Source: Lindgomyces ingoldianus | Lineage: Eukaryota; Ascomycota; Dothideomycetes; Pleosporales; Lindgomycetaceae | Direction of reading: 5' to 3' | NCBI RefSeq assembly: GCF_010093535.1 | Contig: NW_022985178.1 | Location: forward strand, 859,853-923,852 | DNA length: 64,000 nucleotides | Shown here: one piece after another, positions 10,306 through 22,887 of the stretch | Layout of the letters: every line of letters starts with the position of its first letter | How positions within the stretch are numbered: position 1 is the stretch's first letter | The notes under the pieces: model-generated | What the model was told of the DNA's origin: nothing | The model's input: the letters and a program-made list of their open reading frames with translations, nothing else | Databases searched by the model: none | Position numbers and translations under genes: made by a program

Positions 10306-12351
10306 TTAAAAGTCGTGAGAGGGTGCGAATAATGCAGTGGTAAAGTATTCATCTGCTTTGGTGAAGCAAGTTTAGGCGTGCATCGCGTTATAGTACAGTA
10401 ATCTTAGACTCTACGAATAGCGGCTGCTCCGACAGTGTCGAGCTGATTTATAAAGAATCTGTGATCTGTAACTTGTTAAGAGGATAAATTTGTGGCGTGG
10501 GGTGAATCCGACAAAGAAATAGAAATCTAAGAAATCTCGATTCAATCCTAGATATCGCATTCCAGGCATGGGCACTGCGTGTGCTGAATGATAATTCTAC
10601 AAGTACTTGCAACAAGTTGCTCAAAACTCTGCGCTGGCTTCAGTTAAGGATTGACCTGAGCGGGCACTGCAGTAGAAGTTTGAGGTGTGTCCATGGGCGG
10701 CTGTGACGGTAGCATCCCGGAGAGCAGCGTCGTGGGGAGTAGCGTCGTGAGAAATTTCATAGTGAGAAGCAACAGCTCCATGCGGTATCCGAGGCACTGC
10801 CATTGCTGAAGAAGTCTCATATCCTCCATCTGTTGAAGAGTATTCAAGGTGAATATGGGGTAACAAGGAGAATGTGGTCTGAGAGAAGGCCAAAGATAGG
10901 GTGGATGCTTCAGATATGCTCTATTAGCTTTTCCTCATCTTAAAAAAAGGCGCGCCAGTATTAGCTGTTCAGGTTTAAAAAGCATATTTCTCTGCAAAGC
11001 TGCTCATGCTAGTGCTTCCTGCTCCTGTTCGACTCTTTCAAACTTTCTCATCTCCTATTCCCACCTGCTAATATTTGTCTAGAATCCAGAAGATATGCAC
11101 CTGCAAGTATTTAACATATTATTCTCTAACCTATTATTCCACATGATAAGTGGATAAAATTACCTTCAGAAGACTAAATATTTGTACAATGGCCGTAGAC
11201 TCGATCTAAATGGCCTCTCCCCCTTCTCCTTCTCTCTCCAGCTACAGCATTGCTCCTCAAATTTAGGCTAGATATCCTTCCACATCTGGCCACTTCGCTC
11301 AGAAGAGAAGCTCACATGAGCCTCAGCCTAGCCAATCTTCCTTTCAAAATTGGCCGAGATATTACTTGTCAGCTTCCCAACCTGAAACTTCGCAGAACAG
11401 TTGTATGCCCGTGCTGAGTGAGTACAGATGAGCTTCATAGGACACGTGGGCTCCTGAAACCCCCTACATATCTCCGCAGAAGACCAAAACGTCATATACT
11501 CTCGTGTTATAATTTAGAAACAATCATAACAGCCAATTAAAATTATACCTCAACACTCGACTCAAGCAATTTGAAGGCCCTGAATTTTCTCAAAAACATT
11601 TCCATCCATCCCCGTGCCGACAACACCTTGTTATTCTCCCGCCAATCGACTTTCGACTGCTAATGCACACTGGCTTAACTTGGATTCGGTCTAGGGCTAT
11701 CTCAAAAGAACTAATGCAGTGGATCAAGCATGATATGAGGACGATGATAGTTGTAGTTTAACTTAGGGTTGTAGTACCAGTGAAGGTGATGTCACAATCC
11801 AGATCGATGACGCAAATGGGGGCTTTGGGCCATTAGAGGCAGTGTACAACTTAGGAGGTGGCTTAGTTGGGTGAAGATTTCGAAACGGTCGGGGGATGCG
11901 AGATTTTGGGCGAGACTCGTTAGGACGAGTAATGAGGAAAAGAGAAGAGTAAGGAATCTCTTAATAAGATATAAGTAGAGTAGATATTCAGTTTAGAGAA
12001 GTTTTGTGAAAGGGGAAGGAAATAGAAGGACCTTTTAATTCATTATGTCAATTATATCGCAAAGTTCCCGTAAGAAGACTTCTCGTGCTCTCGAGGCGTC
12101 CTTTGTCTCGTTCCACCCCTTTAACCCCATTTCTCGCCTGTCTAAAAGTAAATAGCCGCCCCCTTAGCTATTCTTGAAGTAATTATTTATACGCATTGAT
12201 AAAATTATGTTTAGATATCTCTTTTTCTTAATATAATGCAACTGTCTCTTTTTACATGTGGTGGTGGCGGCTATCGTGGTGCGTGAACCTTCTCTCAACA
12301 CCCACCTTGGAGGCCGTCATCTATTGTCAGGAGGTGAGGGGAATCGGCCAT
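10306..12351. other. Two-kilobase gene-free stretch
   Basis: No convincing gene was found. Short minus-strand frames at 10621-10893 lack an ATG start and have low-complexity His/Ala content. The composition is ordinary, not AT-rich, so this is not a RIP block. It separates the 3' ends of two convergent genes. Confidence 0.5.
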
Positions 12352-15067
12352 TTAACCCAGAATAAACTCTTTCCATTTTTTACCTTCCGGCTTACACGAG
12401 TTTTCAAACGCCTCCTTGTAAACCTTCCCGAGACCTACACGATATGCAATATCAGAACGATATTCAATCAACCAGACATAATACAAATCCCACGTCGACT
12501 CATTCCGCTCCATAGGAATATAGTTCGCCCAATCGCTGTACTCATCCGAGTGGAACTGCTTCGCATCAGAGATCGCCACGAATTCCATTGGATCTTCAAG
12601 TTGAATGGTTTTCTTGACCGCCCAAACATAGTCTAGCATGATAGTACCACACCAATCATCCTTGTAGTCCTCGATGTCGTATCTGCGGAAGTTCTGGGTG
12701 TTCGGGTAGTTGAATCGCTTGTCTTCGCGGATGCGGAAGAATGCGGACCACGAGTAGAACTGCAGGAATGGCATGTCTTTCTCAGTGCTGTTCGGTGGGC
12801 CGGTGTAGACTGCTTCTACAATTTCTACGTCGAAAGGGCATTCATCAAGGATGAGCTTGAAGTCTTTGTCGCGATTGAGACGTTTTTCTGTGTCTTTAAT
12901 CACACGGCCGTAGTGATCATGGCTCTCATCCTCAGGGCATCTGTACCCTTTCCAGGGCAACTCAGCCTTTGCTGCCTGTCCACTTTTCCCATTCCAAACT
13001 AGCCTCAAGTTTCCATTGCCATCGCGGATATACCAGGTAATCCACGTGTGATTAACAAGCCAGTCGTGGAGATTGTCTTCGACCCCTGCAAGCATTCGGT
13101 CTTTGTATTGGAAGTCCATATTCTCATTCTTCCAGCCACACCAAGACCAGCTAGGAAACTTCTCGTCGTCCTCTTGCGGACGACGAGCAGCAGCATCCTG
13201 AGGCTCCCACAGCAAGGCCCAATCGAAGTGTGACGTTGGTAACCCGTAGACCAGACTTCCGCCAAGAGCATTACATACTAGATTCCCAATACCTGTGAAT
13301 GCAGCAAGAATATCGCTTGCAAAGGTTAATTTTCGCTTCATGTACAATTGAAGTGCCTCCTTGTAAACGAGTAGTGGTTGAGAGTATAGCTTTTGGAGTA
13401 TCAAGGAAGGTGAGTCGCGGAATTCAACGGACCACCCGGCGTTTTCATCTTCGGTGATGATATCCATCGATCGAGCCGTGCACCGGCACTGAAAGAACAT
13501 TCGGCCATCCGCAAATATCAAAGTCCTTGGGGAAAGAAGTCGTTCTTGGAAAGTCCAGCCGCGAGTATTCCAAGTCGAATTGCGAATGTAGTGTTCAGCG
13601 GGCCGAAGACACTTTAAACGGACCCCTCCCCCGTAGAAGGCGATGTTCTGGTAGCGAGGAGGGTCTTGTAGCGCCCGTAGACCGGCATTGGCATGTGTTC
13701 CGTCTGCAGCACAGATAGTGAAGTACGCATTTCCGTAAACAATATTCATGAGCCGGGAGTTCAATGCCCACGAGCGATCGCTGTCCTGAATAATGCAAAG
13801 AGCATCGACCCAAAGATATCGTTCCCCAATCTCGGTGACGAGCCGAATCGAGTCGCGAATGGTACGGGGAAGGCTATCGTGCCAATTGTTCAACCCTCCA
13901 CAAGCTATGAGGTCTTTGATGTTCTTACGTTTGGTCTGAAATCGCCATTGGTCCCTACCCCACATGTAACTCAAAGCCACATACCGTGCATCCTTTGGCA
14001 ACTTTGTAAGGCACATTACCTTAACATCAATGACCCCGAAAAATGGTTTAGAGATGAGAGTATCGGGGGTGAATGGTTTGCATTTGTTGCCGTGCGATTC
14101 ATCACAGAATCGCAGCCATCGTTGCACCAAAGCAGCATCCGGTTTAAAGTTTTCCAGAGACCTCGCAAGGAATAAACTCTGGGTTGTGCCTTTCTTTTCC
14201 ATCAACACGACAAAGGAATCGGGCCATGATGCTTCACTCCATCTTAGCCGAAGACGCCGTGTGCAAGCGCGATCCCCCTTGATGCTGCCAGCTTTATCGC
14301 GGAGGAGAATCCTTCCATCTATCTGCCAACTTATAGAACAGGATGCGTCTGAATCGTAGAATTTTGCTTCAGTGTTTCCAGAAGTCTCACGTAGGAATTT
14401 GCTGACTTGGTCACCTAGAGAGTTGACAACCAGTCGACATAGCGTGCAGGTTTCCTGTCGGGAATAGATATCGCGTAAGACACCAAACTCAAATTCCTTC
14501 GGCCCAAATTCAAGGCCTTCTGGGCCAAGGCTATCGTTAGTGATATGGTCGGGTGGGCTATCCTTCATCCGTTCGATGCGGCGATGCTTGCCAAACTCGT
14601 GGATAAGAAATTTTCCTTCAGTTAGTTTCATAGACGCACATCGTTGACATGGAGCGCCGGCACTCTTGTATCCGCCAGCAATGATTCGTCGAGGCTATAT
14701 CTGGATTAGCATTGGTTGAAGAACGCTACGACGCTACGTACAAGCGTTACGATTCTTAGTCGCTTGAATACCTTGTTCCACTTATCCCGCACGGCTGGAG
14801 ACTATAAGATGTTAGCAGTTGGGATGTGGGACAATAGGAATAACCTACGATTGGTCTTGGTTCCGTTGGCCTTCTTGTGGTGAGAGGTAGGACAGCCGGT
14901 CTCGCCATTGAACGATTCTCATTAGGAGGATAGGGATCGGCTAGTCGATGAGTTGTTGGCGGCTGTGCTTGCGCGTTTGGATAGGCTGAATCTGGTAATA
15001 TGGGAGGCGCGTCCTGTCCCCCGGCATTGGACGCAGTCGGAGACGGGGCAGGTAAACGATTATCCAT
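12352..15067 (-). CDS. HET-domain (heterokaryon incompatibility) protein with N-terminal extension
   Basis: The main exon 12352-14694 carries an N-terminal Cys-x2-Cys pair (APCQRCAS), a CTLCRLVV pair and the HET domain: YVALSYMWG, SLPRTIRDSIRL, RYLWVDALCIIQD, then WTFQERLLSPR. HET domains (PF06985) trigger cell death on fusion of genetically different hyphae. The frame continues upstream of ATG 14631 as far as an acceptor at 14695. Two further exons, 14772-14801 and 14849-15067, join in frame through introns of 77 and 47 nt with good branch sites, giving a Pro-rich start and 863 aa in total. Without them the product is 759 aa and loses the first Cys pair. HET identity is firm; the upstream exons are moderately supported. 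Confidence 0.82.
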
Positions 15068-16196
15068 GGTGTGACCGGCGCAAGACACCTTCTGCGCGAT
15101 GCTATTGAGATTGCGGATACAATCGTACCCGTAGTGTGATGAGCTAAAGAAAAAGAAGTATGATCCAGTAGGTGAAGTAGTAGAAGTTCTGCGCGATTAC
15201 CAGGCTGAGCGGGAGATCACCACGCTTCTTTAATCCTGAGAGCCGAGCCGGATCTTTGATCCCCAAGGACATGTCAAACAAGATCTCAGCGAGGAAACTG
15301 GATTGTGATTTGAGCTCCAGCTGATAGCAGGGGAGGATGGCATCCTACTACCAAAGTTGGCATTGCCGTTCCAGACTGTCATACTGATATTGGTGGCGTT
15401 GATTACGCCACAGCCTTGTAGCACCTCCATGTTCCATGCCAGACAGTGTGGAAGGTAGAAAGGGAGGCGCAGAGATTGGCTGACTGAAGATAAATAAGGT
15501 GTGCCTGCTCTGGGATGCCATTCGGTAGCCTTGTGCATCGGGGAGCGAAGCTGGAGCAACGCGGGATGTAACCTGGTTTCAATTAGTAAAGGACGAATAT
15601 CTAGTGACCAGATGTAGATGCTTAACGAATAAAGAGGCCTGGGCTCACTGAATTATGCATGGATCAAAATTGTATGGGCAAAAGCTGTCGATATAAAGAA
15701 CGACTTCGGGTGATGCGAACTGGTTCGGCGCGCAAGCATGGCGTGTTGCATGGGCCCTCCGCACGAGGGGGAACCCTTCGCAAGCCCAAGATAATTTCTT
15801 TTTGGCTTGCTGAAAGAAGAAATTAATAGCTAAGATAAGTTTGTAACCCAATCCTCCTGATATGCGCAGGAGTAGTTGAAAGGGAAGCGCGAACTATGTA
15901 GTTGAAAAGGAAGTAGACGAAGGAAATGCTCTAAATAGCAAGAGAAAGTTTAGAGAAGCTGAAAAGAAACGAAATTAAGGAGAGCCCTTGGAGGAAAGGC
16001 TTAGAGAACTTAGAGATGGTGGTGAAGTTCTAAGAGCCTTCAAGGCCGCCCCCGACATGCTTGATGGAGTGAATGTTAGTCTTCGCTTTGAGCACCTGCA
16101 TGGGCGCTAAGCCCGGTTCATCTTTAACCACGTGGCGATAAGATAAGCATTTTCCGCATCGTCGAATCGTCTACCAAACTTCCTCGAAACAACAGG
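15068..16196. other. Divergent intergenic region
   Basis: It lies between the HET gene (minus) and RSA3 (plus). The only longer open frame, 15230-15559 on the minus strand, has no ATG at its start and no recognisable family. No RNA gene was seen. Confidence 0.5.
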
Positions 16197-16836
16197 ATGG
16201 CAGCGCCAAACCATTCAAGCGGCTTAGAAAAGCGCAAGAGATCAAAGAAAAAGAAATCCAGAACTTTAGGTATGACTCACCCGAGCATTGACATGCTCAC
16301 TTGTCTTGCCGCTGACTCAATATCAAAGTCTTGTCATCAGACAGCGAAAGTGATGTTGACACGGGCAAGAAGAGCAGGAATGAGAAGGGTGAGAGTGTAA
16401 AGAAAAGTGGAGTAAGTTGTACATGTGTGAGTAGTGATTGAGGCTGATATCCGTTTAGGATGTGAAGGGATCGAGCCCAGAGAAGATAGCCAAGAAAGGA
16501 AAGAAGGAAAAGAAAAGGGCAAAATCCGACGCTTCTTCATCATCTCCTCTGCCAAATAGCGAAGATGCCACCACAGCAAGACAAGGAGAGGAACTAGTCG
16601 ACACCCCGCCAACACCGGCAAAATCAACGCCAACAACCGCACGCCCAAAACAAGACTTCACATCCATTTATCTACACAAAGTTACCACCGAGCTAGCAGA
16701 TGATCTCGACAAAGTGCGTGAGGCGAACGATTTCACGAATCGCAGTTTGCCGATGTTGATCCACGCTCTCAAGCAAGGAGAGAGTATTTTCGGGGCGGAA
16801 GAGAGAAAGAGGGTCGAGAGTGCGGCGAATGTGTGA
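16197..16836 (+). CDS. RSA3: Ribosome assembly protein 3
   Basis: Three exons: 16197-16269, 16329-16411 and 16459-16836, giving 177 aa. The N-terminus is a Lys/Arg-rich nucleolar-type stretch (LEKRKRSKKKKSR), then an acidic/Ser part and a second KKGKKEKKRAK cluster. The last ~65 residues match the Rsa3 domain: DFTSIYLHKVTTELADDLDK and SLPMLIHALKQGESIF. Yeast Rsa3 works with the helicase Dbp6 in early 60S assembly in the nucleolus. The second donor is ambiguous: 16412 (GTAAGT, preferred) or 16397 (GTAAAG), both phase 0, differing by five residues. It faces the SKI3 N-terminal gene tail to tail across about 220 bp. Confidence 0.88.
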
Positions 16837-17059
16837 GGGTGAGGGAAATGGTTTCCACGGATAGTGCGGCCTGACTTGCGGGGAAATCAGATTCTTTATT
16901 GAATTGCGGCGGCCCAAGACGCCGGGGGATACCGTTGAGACGGAAAGAAATGATATGAATAGCCACGAGATACCCCAAGTCAGCGTATTTTGGCCTAGAC
17001 GCGCTGTATATGCCCCCGTGAACGCCGAGAAGTAAATCAATCATTTTTAACCCAGTAGG

Positions 17060-18023
17060 TTACTCGGCTGCATGTCCCCACTCTAGCTCAATCTCCCACG
17101 CGAGCAGGAACGGATGTCTAATAACCACCATGTCATGTGCCAGCTTCATGACCTTGTCCCGCTTCGCAGCCTTCTTCCCTGTCGGCATAACCATCAGGGT
17201 ATCGTACACTCTCTGCAGCAACTTCTCTTCGTACTCCCTCCTCAGCTCGTCGTCGTTTGTCCAATTGATGACGTTTTCATAGATGTCTTCTAGCTCGCTC
17301 TTCTCGTACACCTCCCTCTTAACCTCTTCTGTAACATTGCCCAGCGTAGCGCCGAGCCGTGCCCTGCGCGCTCCAATAAGCTTGGCGATACGTTCTGCCT
17401 CGTACTCTTCATTGACCTCAGCGAGGCGGATGTAGATTGCGGAGGGACTGGGGAAGCGGCCCTCGAGAAATGGGTAGACAGGGCTGGTGGGGAGCTGAGT
17501 CTTGAGGGCATGGGAATATTGCAACTTAGTGCCGTGTTTTCGCGCAAAGTCAACGAGCTTGTCCACCGCGGATTGGGATCGGTGGGCGTCGTCTCTTTTC
17601 ACTGGTTAGCTATCGCTCCTTCTCGTCGCGCTCACAGCGGAACTCACGATCGAGCATATATTTCCGCCAGCCGCAGACCAACCTTGGTGTTCTCGTCCAC
17701 CTTTTCGGATGCCTGTTTCTCGTATATGCTTCGTAGCCCGAGCCATGCCTGCGCATCGTCAGGCTTGATTTTCGTTGCGTCTTCGTAGGCATGGGCGGAT
17801 TCGTCGAATTTGCCCAGGCCGTCGAGCGCGCGGCCGAGGAAGAGCTTTCTATAGCTAGTCACTTATCGGTGGCCCTGCTAGAGAGGCCGGGCATACACAG
17901 TACATACGCAAAGTAGTTCTGAGGATCCTTCTCGAGCACAGCGTCTACCTGCTCCTTCGCTTCACCCCATTTTTTGTTGTCGATGGCCGACTTAGCGGCT
18001 TTCAAGCGGGCTTTTGCAGACAT
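17060..18023 (-). CDS. SKI3: N-terminal part of Ski3 as a separate gene
   Basis: Exons on the minus strand: 17908-18023, 17648-17854 and 17060-17594, joined in phases 2 and 2 (53-nt introns), product 285 aa. The sequence begins MSAKARLKAAKSAIDNKKW and has TPR-like units (FLGRALDGLGKFDESAHAYE, GLRSIYEKQ) followed by DDAHRSQSAVDKLVDFARK, INWTNDDELRREYEEKLLQR and AAKRDKVMKLAHDMVV. It ends with LAWEIELEW and a TAA a few residues later. This is the conserved N-terminus of Ski3, scaffold of the cytoplasmic Ski2-Ski3-Ski8 complex that feeds RNA to the exosome. In known Ski3 proteins this stretch continues directly into the part encoded on the opposite strand at 18317. Start and stop codons are intact. 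Both splice joins restore the conserved TPR sequence. Confidence 0.85.
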
Positions 18024-18316
18024 ACTGACGGCGTTATGAGCGAGTCTGTATCCCCACGGAGGGCGGTGCCTATCCTAAATACTCCATTGGATGCAACTAA
18101 GGTTTGCACATTGAATAATGAGGCATGAATCCATGGATCGAGCTCCCAAGTTTCTCCATCCTGCCGTGCCCCGCTGGGCCCAAGCGCAAAACCCAACCTC
18201 AGCCCTACAGCAAAACACTCACCTTCCTCGCCGCTTCAACTGGTCATCGTCACTCTTTAGCACCATTCTCCTTTGCCTTTGAACTTTGCTGCTTTAATTT
18301 GACTGTTGGCGTTATC
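18024..18316. promoter_or_regulatory. Shared bidirectional promoter of the two SKI3 halves
   Basis: Only 293 bp separate the two divergent ATGs (18023 minus, 18317 plus), so both promoters must lie here. The stretch contains pyrimidine-rich runs on the plus strand near 18240-18300. Under an inversion model this is the original SKI3 promoter, moved together with the N-terminal exons. Assignment rests on position; no specific factor site is claimed. Confidence 0.6.
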
Positions 18317-21300
18317 ATGGCTTCACATGCGGATTTCGACAGCGCTCACGACCTGCTGGACCTGGACATTGCCACGCTCCGGCAATACGTCGAATTCTAC
18401 CCCCAGGAAGGGCTTTCCAAAGTGTTAACGGGCTATCTAAGTAGTGGTATCTCAAAATTCCCCCTCACGGAGGATGCACCCGAGGCACCCGACTTGAGCG
18501 AGGGCGGGGTCGCTCTCAATCAGGATGTACCTGTCACCCAAGAGGATTGCCTCGTCATGATGACTGTAAGTGGGCTTTAGGCTATCGCATATAGGTCAAT
18601 ATCTCACCTCAAATACAGGAAGGCATATTGCAGGCGAAGGCGTCTCCACTCGCCCATTGCTTGCTTGGAGATTATTACCTCTCATTGGAAGAATACGAGA
18701 GTGCCGTCGAGACCACCCGAAAGGGTCTGGGACTCGCAGCAGCCGCAGCGAAGAAGACCGACTTGAACTTTCAGAGGTATCCTCGGCATTTGTTTCCTGT
18801 CTAAAACATCGTATTGATTCGGTCAGAATTCGGGATGCTCTAAACAGCACCCTTGCCACCGCTCTGATTTACTATCAGACGCCCAAGAACCACCCCGAAG
18901 CCAAGGAGATCTTCCTCTCGATTCTGGGGCGGAAGCCCCAGTTCACTCCGGCCCTAATTGGCATCGGTCTCATTCTAGAAGAAGAAGAAGAATATGCTGA
19001 AGCTATTGACTTTCTTGAAAAGGCTTTGGAGCAGGATCCGGCGAACGGACGCATTGGTGCAGAGGCGGCCTGGTGTCAGGCGTTGAGCGGCGATTACAGG
19101 GTCGGCCTGGTTAGACTGGAGGACTATCTCGATTATCCGCAGATGGATGCATCGAAGCAACGAGGCAGAGAACTTCGAGCCCAGACCCTGTATCGGATCG
19201 GCGTGTGCATGTGGGAGATTAATCCCTCGCCCAAAGCCCGAAAGGACCGACATGGTGCGTATGCAAAGTTTCTAGCTTCTATCAAAGCCAACCCAAACTT
19301 TGCTCCGGCATATACGAAGCTCGGTATATTCTACGAAGAATACAACAAGGACCGGAGGCGATCAAGGCAGTGCTTCCAAAAGGCCTTCGAACTGTCCCCG
19401 TCGGAGGTTTTTGCTGCAGAATGCCTTGCACACTCATTCGCCAATCAAGGAGAATGGGACATTGTCGAAGTCATCGCTCAACGAGTCGTCGACTCTGGAA
19501 AGGTCCGACCAACCCCGGGTTCAAAGACGAAGAAGGCCGTAAGTTGGCCGTTCTCTGCTCTGGGTGTTGTCCAGATGAACAAGCAGGAATATCAAAAGAG
19601 TATTGTGTCTTTCCTCTCCGCACTCCGTATTAATCCGAACGATTACCACTCGTACGTGGGCCTGGGTGAAAGTTATCACAACTCTGGGCGATACAATTCC
19701 GCCTCACGTACATTCAACTATGCCGAAAACCCTACGGATGGCGTGGTTATGAAGAAGACTGGCGAGAGCTGGTTCACGAAATACATGCTCGCAAACGTCA
19801 ATCGAGAACTTGGTGAGTTCGACGATGCTATCAAAGGCTACGAGGACGTTCTTAGTGAGAGGCCGAGGGAGTTTGGAGTCGCTATTGCACTTCTACAATC
19901 ACTCGTCGAGAAGTCCTGGAGATGCATTGAGACCGGATTCTTTGGAGAAGCTGCCGACAGCGCATGTCGCGCTGTGGGGGTTGCTAGCTCCATTTCAGAA
20001 TACAAATCCTGTGCGTTCAATCTGTGGAAGGCTGTCGGGGATGCCTGTGCCGTCTTTACGCAGGTGCAAGAGAAGCTCGACAGGCTTCCGTTCACAATTG
20101 TTGAGAAACTCCTCCGTGTCGAATTTCAAGCCGATCAATACGACGCGCAGAAAGAGCTTGATGGCATTGGATCATACCAACTGAATCTCCTGGCAGCAAA
20201 CCATCACGATGATATGGCTTCACAACTGGCAAGAGCTCTTCATGCGTCAATACTGGCTCAGAAGCGCGCCATTGTATCTTGTGCAAACGACGTTCATGCT
20301 CAGGCCGTGGCTTGGTATAATCTAGGTTGGATGGAGTATCGCGCACACGTCTGCCTGGAACAAGAGCAAGGAGATTCTAGACTGACAATTTTCCTACGTG
20401 CTGCCATGAAGTGTTTCAAGCGGGCGATCGAGCTTGAAGCCGGAAACGCAGAATTCTGGAATTCCCTCGGTGTCGTCACGACAACCCTTAACCCCAAGGT
20501 CGCCCAGCATGCTTTTGTCAGATCGCTTCATCTCAACGAGCGGAGTGTGCGAACTTGGACAAATATTGGGACTCTATATCTCCTCCAGAACGACTCAGAG
20601 TTGGCGCATCTCGCATTCTCTCGAGCACAATCAACAGACCCCGATTATGCTTTAGCTTGGGTGGGCGAAGGCATCATTGCTTTGCTGTACGGAGACAGGA
20701 ATGAGGCTCTATCTCACTTCACCCACGCGTTCGAACTCTCGGATTCCCAGACCCTGCTTACGAAGCGGCAATACGCGAACTCAACCTTCGACTACCTTGT
20801 CAGCGCACCCGTCGCATCAAATAATATCACGAACCTCATCCAACCACTTTTCGCGCTCCAGCAGCTCATGTTCCAAGCACCATACGACATCCCGCACAAG
20901 CATCTTGCAGCGTTGTTCTTCGAGCGGATAGGCAACTATAAAGAAGCATGCAAAGGATTGAAAGAAGTCTGCGAGGCCGTAGAAAAAGAATACGAAGCCG
21001 AGGAGTCCCCAGCCGCTCTCTGCAGATTTGCCATGGCAAAAAGCGATCTTTCTCGGAATCTGCTCGCAGTCAAGGAGTTCGCCGACGCCGCTGAGGAGGC
21101 GGAAACTGCACTCGATCTCCTGTCTGAAGACGTTGATGCCGACCCTAGTGCCTTATCCACTAATGAATTGAACAGGATCAGATTAAGCGCGAGATTAACA
21201 GCCGGACTATCACACTACTATCTGTCAGCCTTCGAGCACAGCATTTCCTATTTCCGAAAATGCCTCGAAGTCGATGCCTCAAACCCAGACGTCATTGTCG

Positions 21301-21866
21301 TCTTAGCAGAAGTCCTGTGGGCAAAAGGCGGCCAGGAAGAAAAAGAAGTTGCAAGAGAACAGCTTCTTGAAGCTGTGCAGAGTAGCCCGGAACATGTTGG
21401 GGCAGTGACGCTGCTGGGAGTTATTGCCGCGCTAGATGGGGATGTGGAGACAATGGAGGCAGTGAGGGATGATCTTGCGGCGATGAGAACGACGCAGAAA
21501 CAACGGCTCAGTGCGGTCGAGTTAATGGGTGTTGAAAAACTCATTGATGCTATTGCGATTTTGCTTGGGGATAAAGAAGAGCAGGGAAATGAGGTCCGAC
21601 GGTCAGTTATGCTAGCGCCATGGAAGTCGGTGGGTTGGCAAATGCTTGCGGGAGCTACGGAAGAGGTGTTTCCGGCAATCATGGCTAGGGATTTGGCGGT
21701 TAGGAGTGTGCCGCCCGGTGGAGAGCTGGATGCGGTTGCGTTGGCGAAAGGGTATGCCGGGACGGGGTTCGTGGAGGATGCGGTTCGGAGTGTTATTACG
21801 GCGCCGTGGCGGAAGGAAGGGTGGGTGGCGCTAGGGGAGGGTCTTGGAGGTTTCTGGCGGGTATAG
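18317..21866 (+). CDS. SKI3: C-terminal TPR part of Ski3 as a separate gene
   Basis: Exons 18317-18565, 18619-18776 and 18827-21866 (introns 53 and 50 nt) give 1148 aa. It opens MASHADFDSAHDLL and at once enters conserved Ski3 sequence, LDIATLRQYVEFYPQEGLSK. It then shows TPR arrays throughout, including ALIYYQTPKNHPEAKEIF, SWPFSALGVVQMNKQEYQKS, YHSYVGLGESYHNSGRY, EFWNSLGVV and RTWTNIGTLYLL. Ski3/TTC37 wraps around Ski8 and anchors the helicase Ski2. Missing from the N-terminus is the ~285-residue block found on the opposite strand at 17060-18023. Together the two predicted proteins total 1433 aa, about the length of intact Ski3 (yeast about 1432). Whether both products assemble in trans cannot be seen here. 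Confidence 0.9.
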
Positions 21867-22886
21867 TTTATGTTTGTAACCCTGTGTAGGGGTAGGGTTG
21901 GTGATCTGGGTGGGTGCTTAAGGTAGGATAGGATTGTTGGCATCAACACCCTAAAGAAACCCAATTCTGAGCGGATATGCCATGAAGTTGTATTCGACAA
22001 CTCAAAATCAAATCAACAGCTCCACAAACTTCACTCCAGAAAGTATACACTAAACCAACCTCACCACCAGGCGAGAAAACACCCAGCTTCCGTAGAATAC
22101 AAACTACGATTGCCCCCGAATGCCATGAACTAACCGAACCAATCCCAAACGTCCACTCACGTAGCCGCGCCTGCACTGCCAGCAATCCACACATCTGCCT
22201 CATTACCTACCCTATCGGGCTACTTCAAATCCCTGCAAAATTCCTCACCTCTCTTCCAGACGATTGAGAACCCGCCAAATCGCATATCATGAGCCTCAGG
22301 ACATGGGTCACCTGTCCATGGGTTTGACCTCGGCTCATCATGGGCCTTCCTAATTAGGCAACCCATCCGCTCAAAATTTCTCCCATGGTCAGGTAAGTAT
22401 AAGTAGTCCAATAGATGGTAATGCTACGATTTTCCATTATTCTAATTTTGCCGAATAAACGTATTCTGAACGTGATTTGAATAAGATAGACTAGTTGTTT
22501 CCACCATACCTACCTATTCAATGCAACCAGTGGAGAATGAGGACAATGTTCTATTTGAGCTGAGAAATGAGGTTACGAGAGGCCCTCAAGTACCTAGAGC
22601 AAGGGAGTCTTGAGATGATCGCCTAAGGAGTACCGGGTATATCTGTGATCGAGCTTAGAACATGTTTCTGATGTATTTTTAGGCTAGTAAAATAATATCT
22701 ACTGTTAATAACAGCTAAGAAAGCCCTCTCAGTGCGGCAAATGTTGAATATACATCTCCGCCATCTTCAGAACGTGTTGTGATCGTATTTTTAGTGCTTT
22801 CAGTGACAGAAACTTTCAGTGATGCGAGAGTTTTATGGTACTTACTAGCTTGGCAGAACGCCTTACCAAAAAAGTAATAGCTCCTT
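21867..22886. other. Gene-free stretch downstream of SKI3
   Basis: Nothing recognisable on either strand. Minus-strand frames here are antisense extensions of SKI3 or short random frames. Two weak GTGATCG occurrences near 22646 and 22781 may be outliers of the repeat family further right. Confidence 0.5.
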
Positions 22887-22887
22887 T

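Noticed and set aside
10621..10893. Possible small His/Ala-rich protein
   Set aside because: No ATG at the start of the frame and a low-complexity translation from a short internal DNA repeat.
13693..14175. 160-codon plus-strand frame inside the HET exon
   Set aside because: Antisense shadow of the HET domain with no recognisable content.
15230..15559. 109-codon minus-strand frame
   Set aside because: No ATG at the start and no family features; lies in a promoter region.
21248..22203. 250-codon minus-strand frame overlapping the SKI3 3' end
   Set aside because: Antisense to strongly conserved Ski3 coding sequence, Ser/Thr/Pro-rich translation, no family match.
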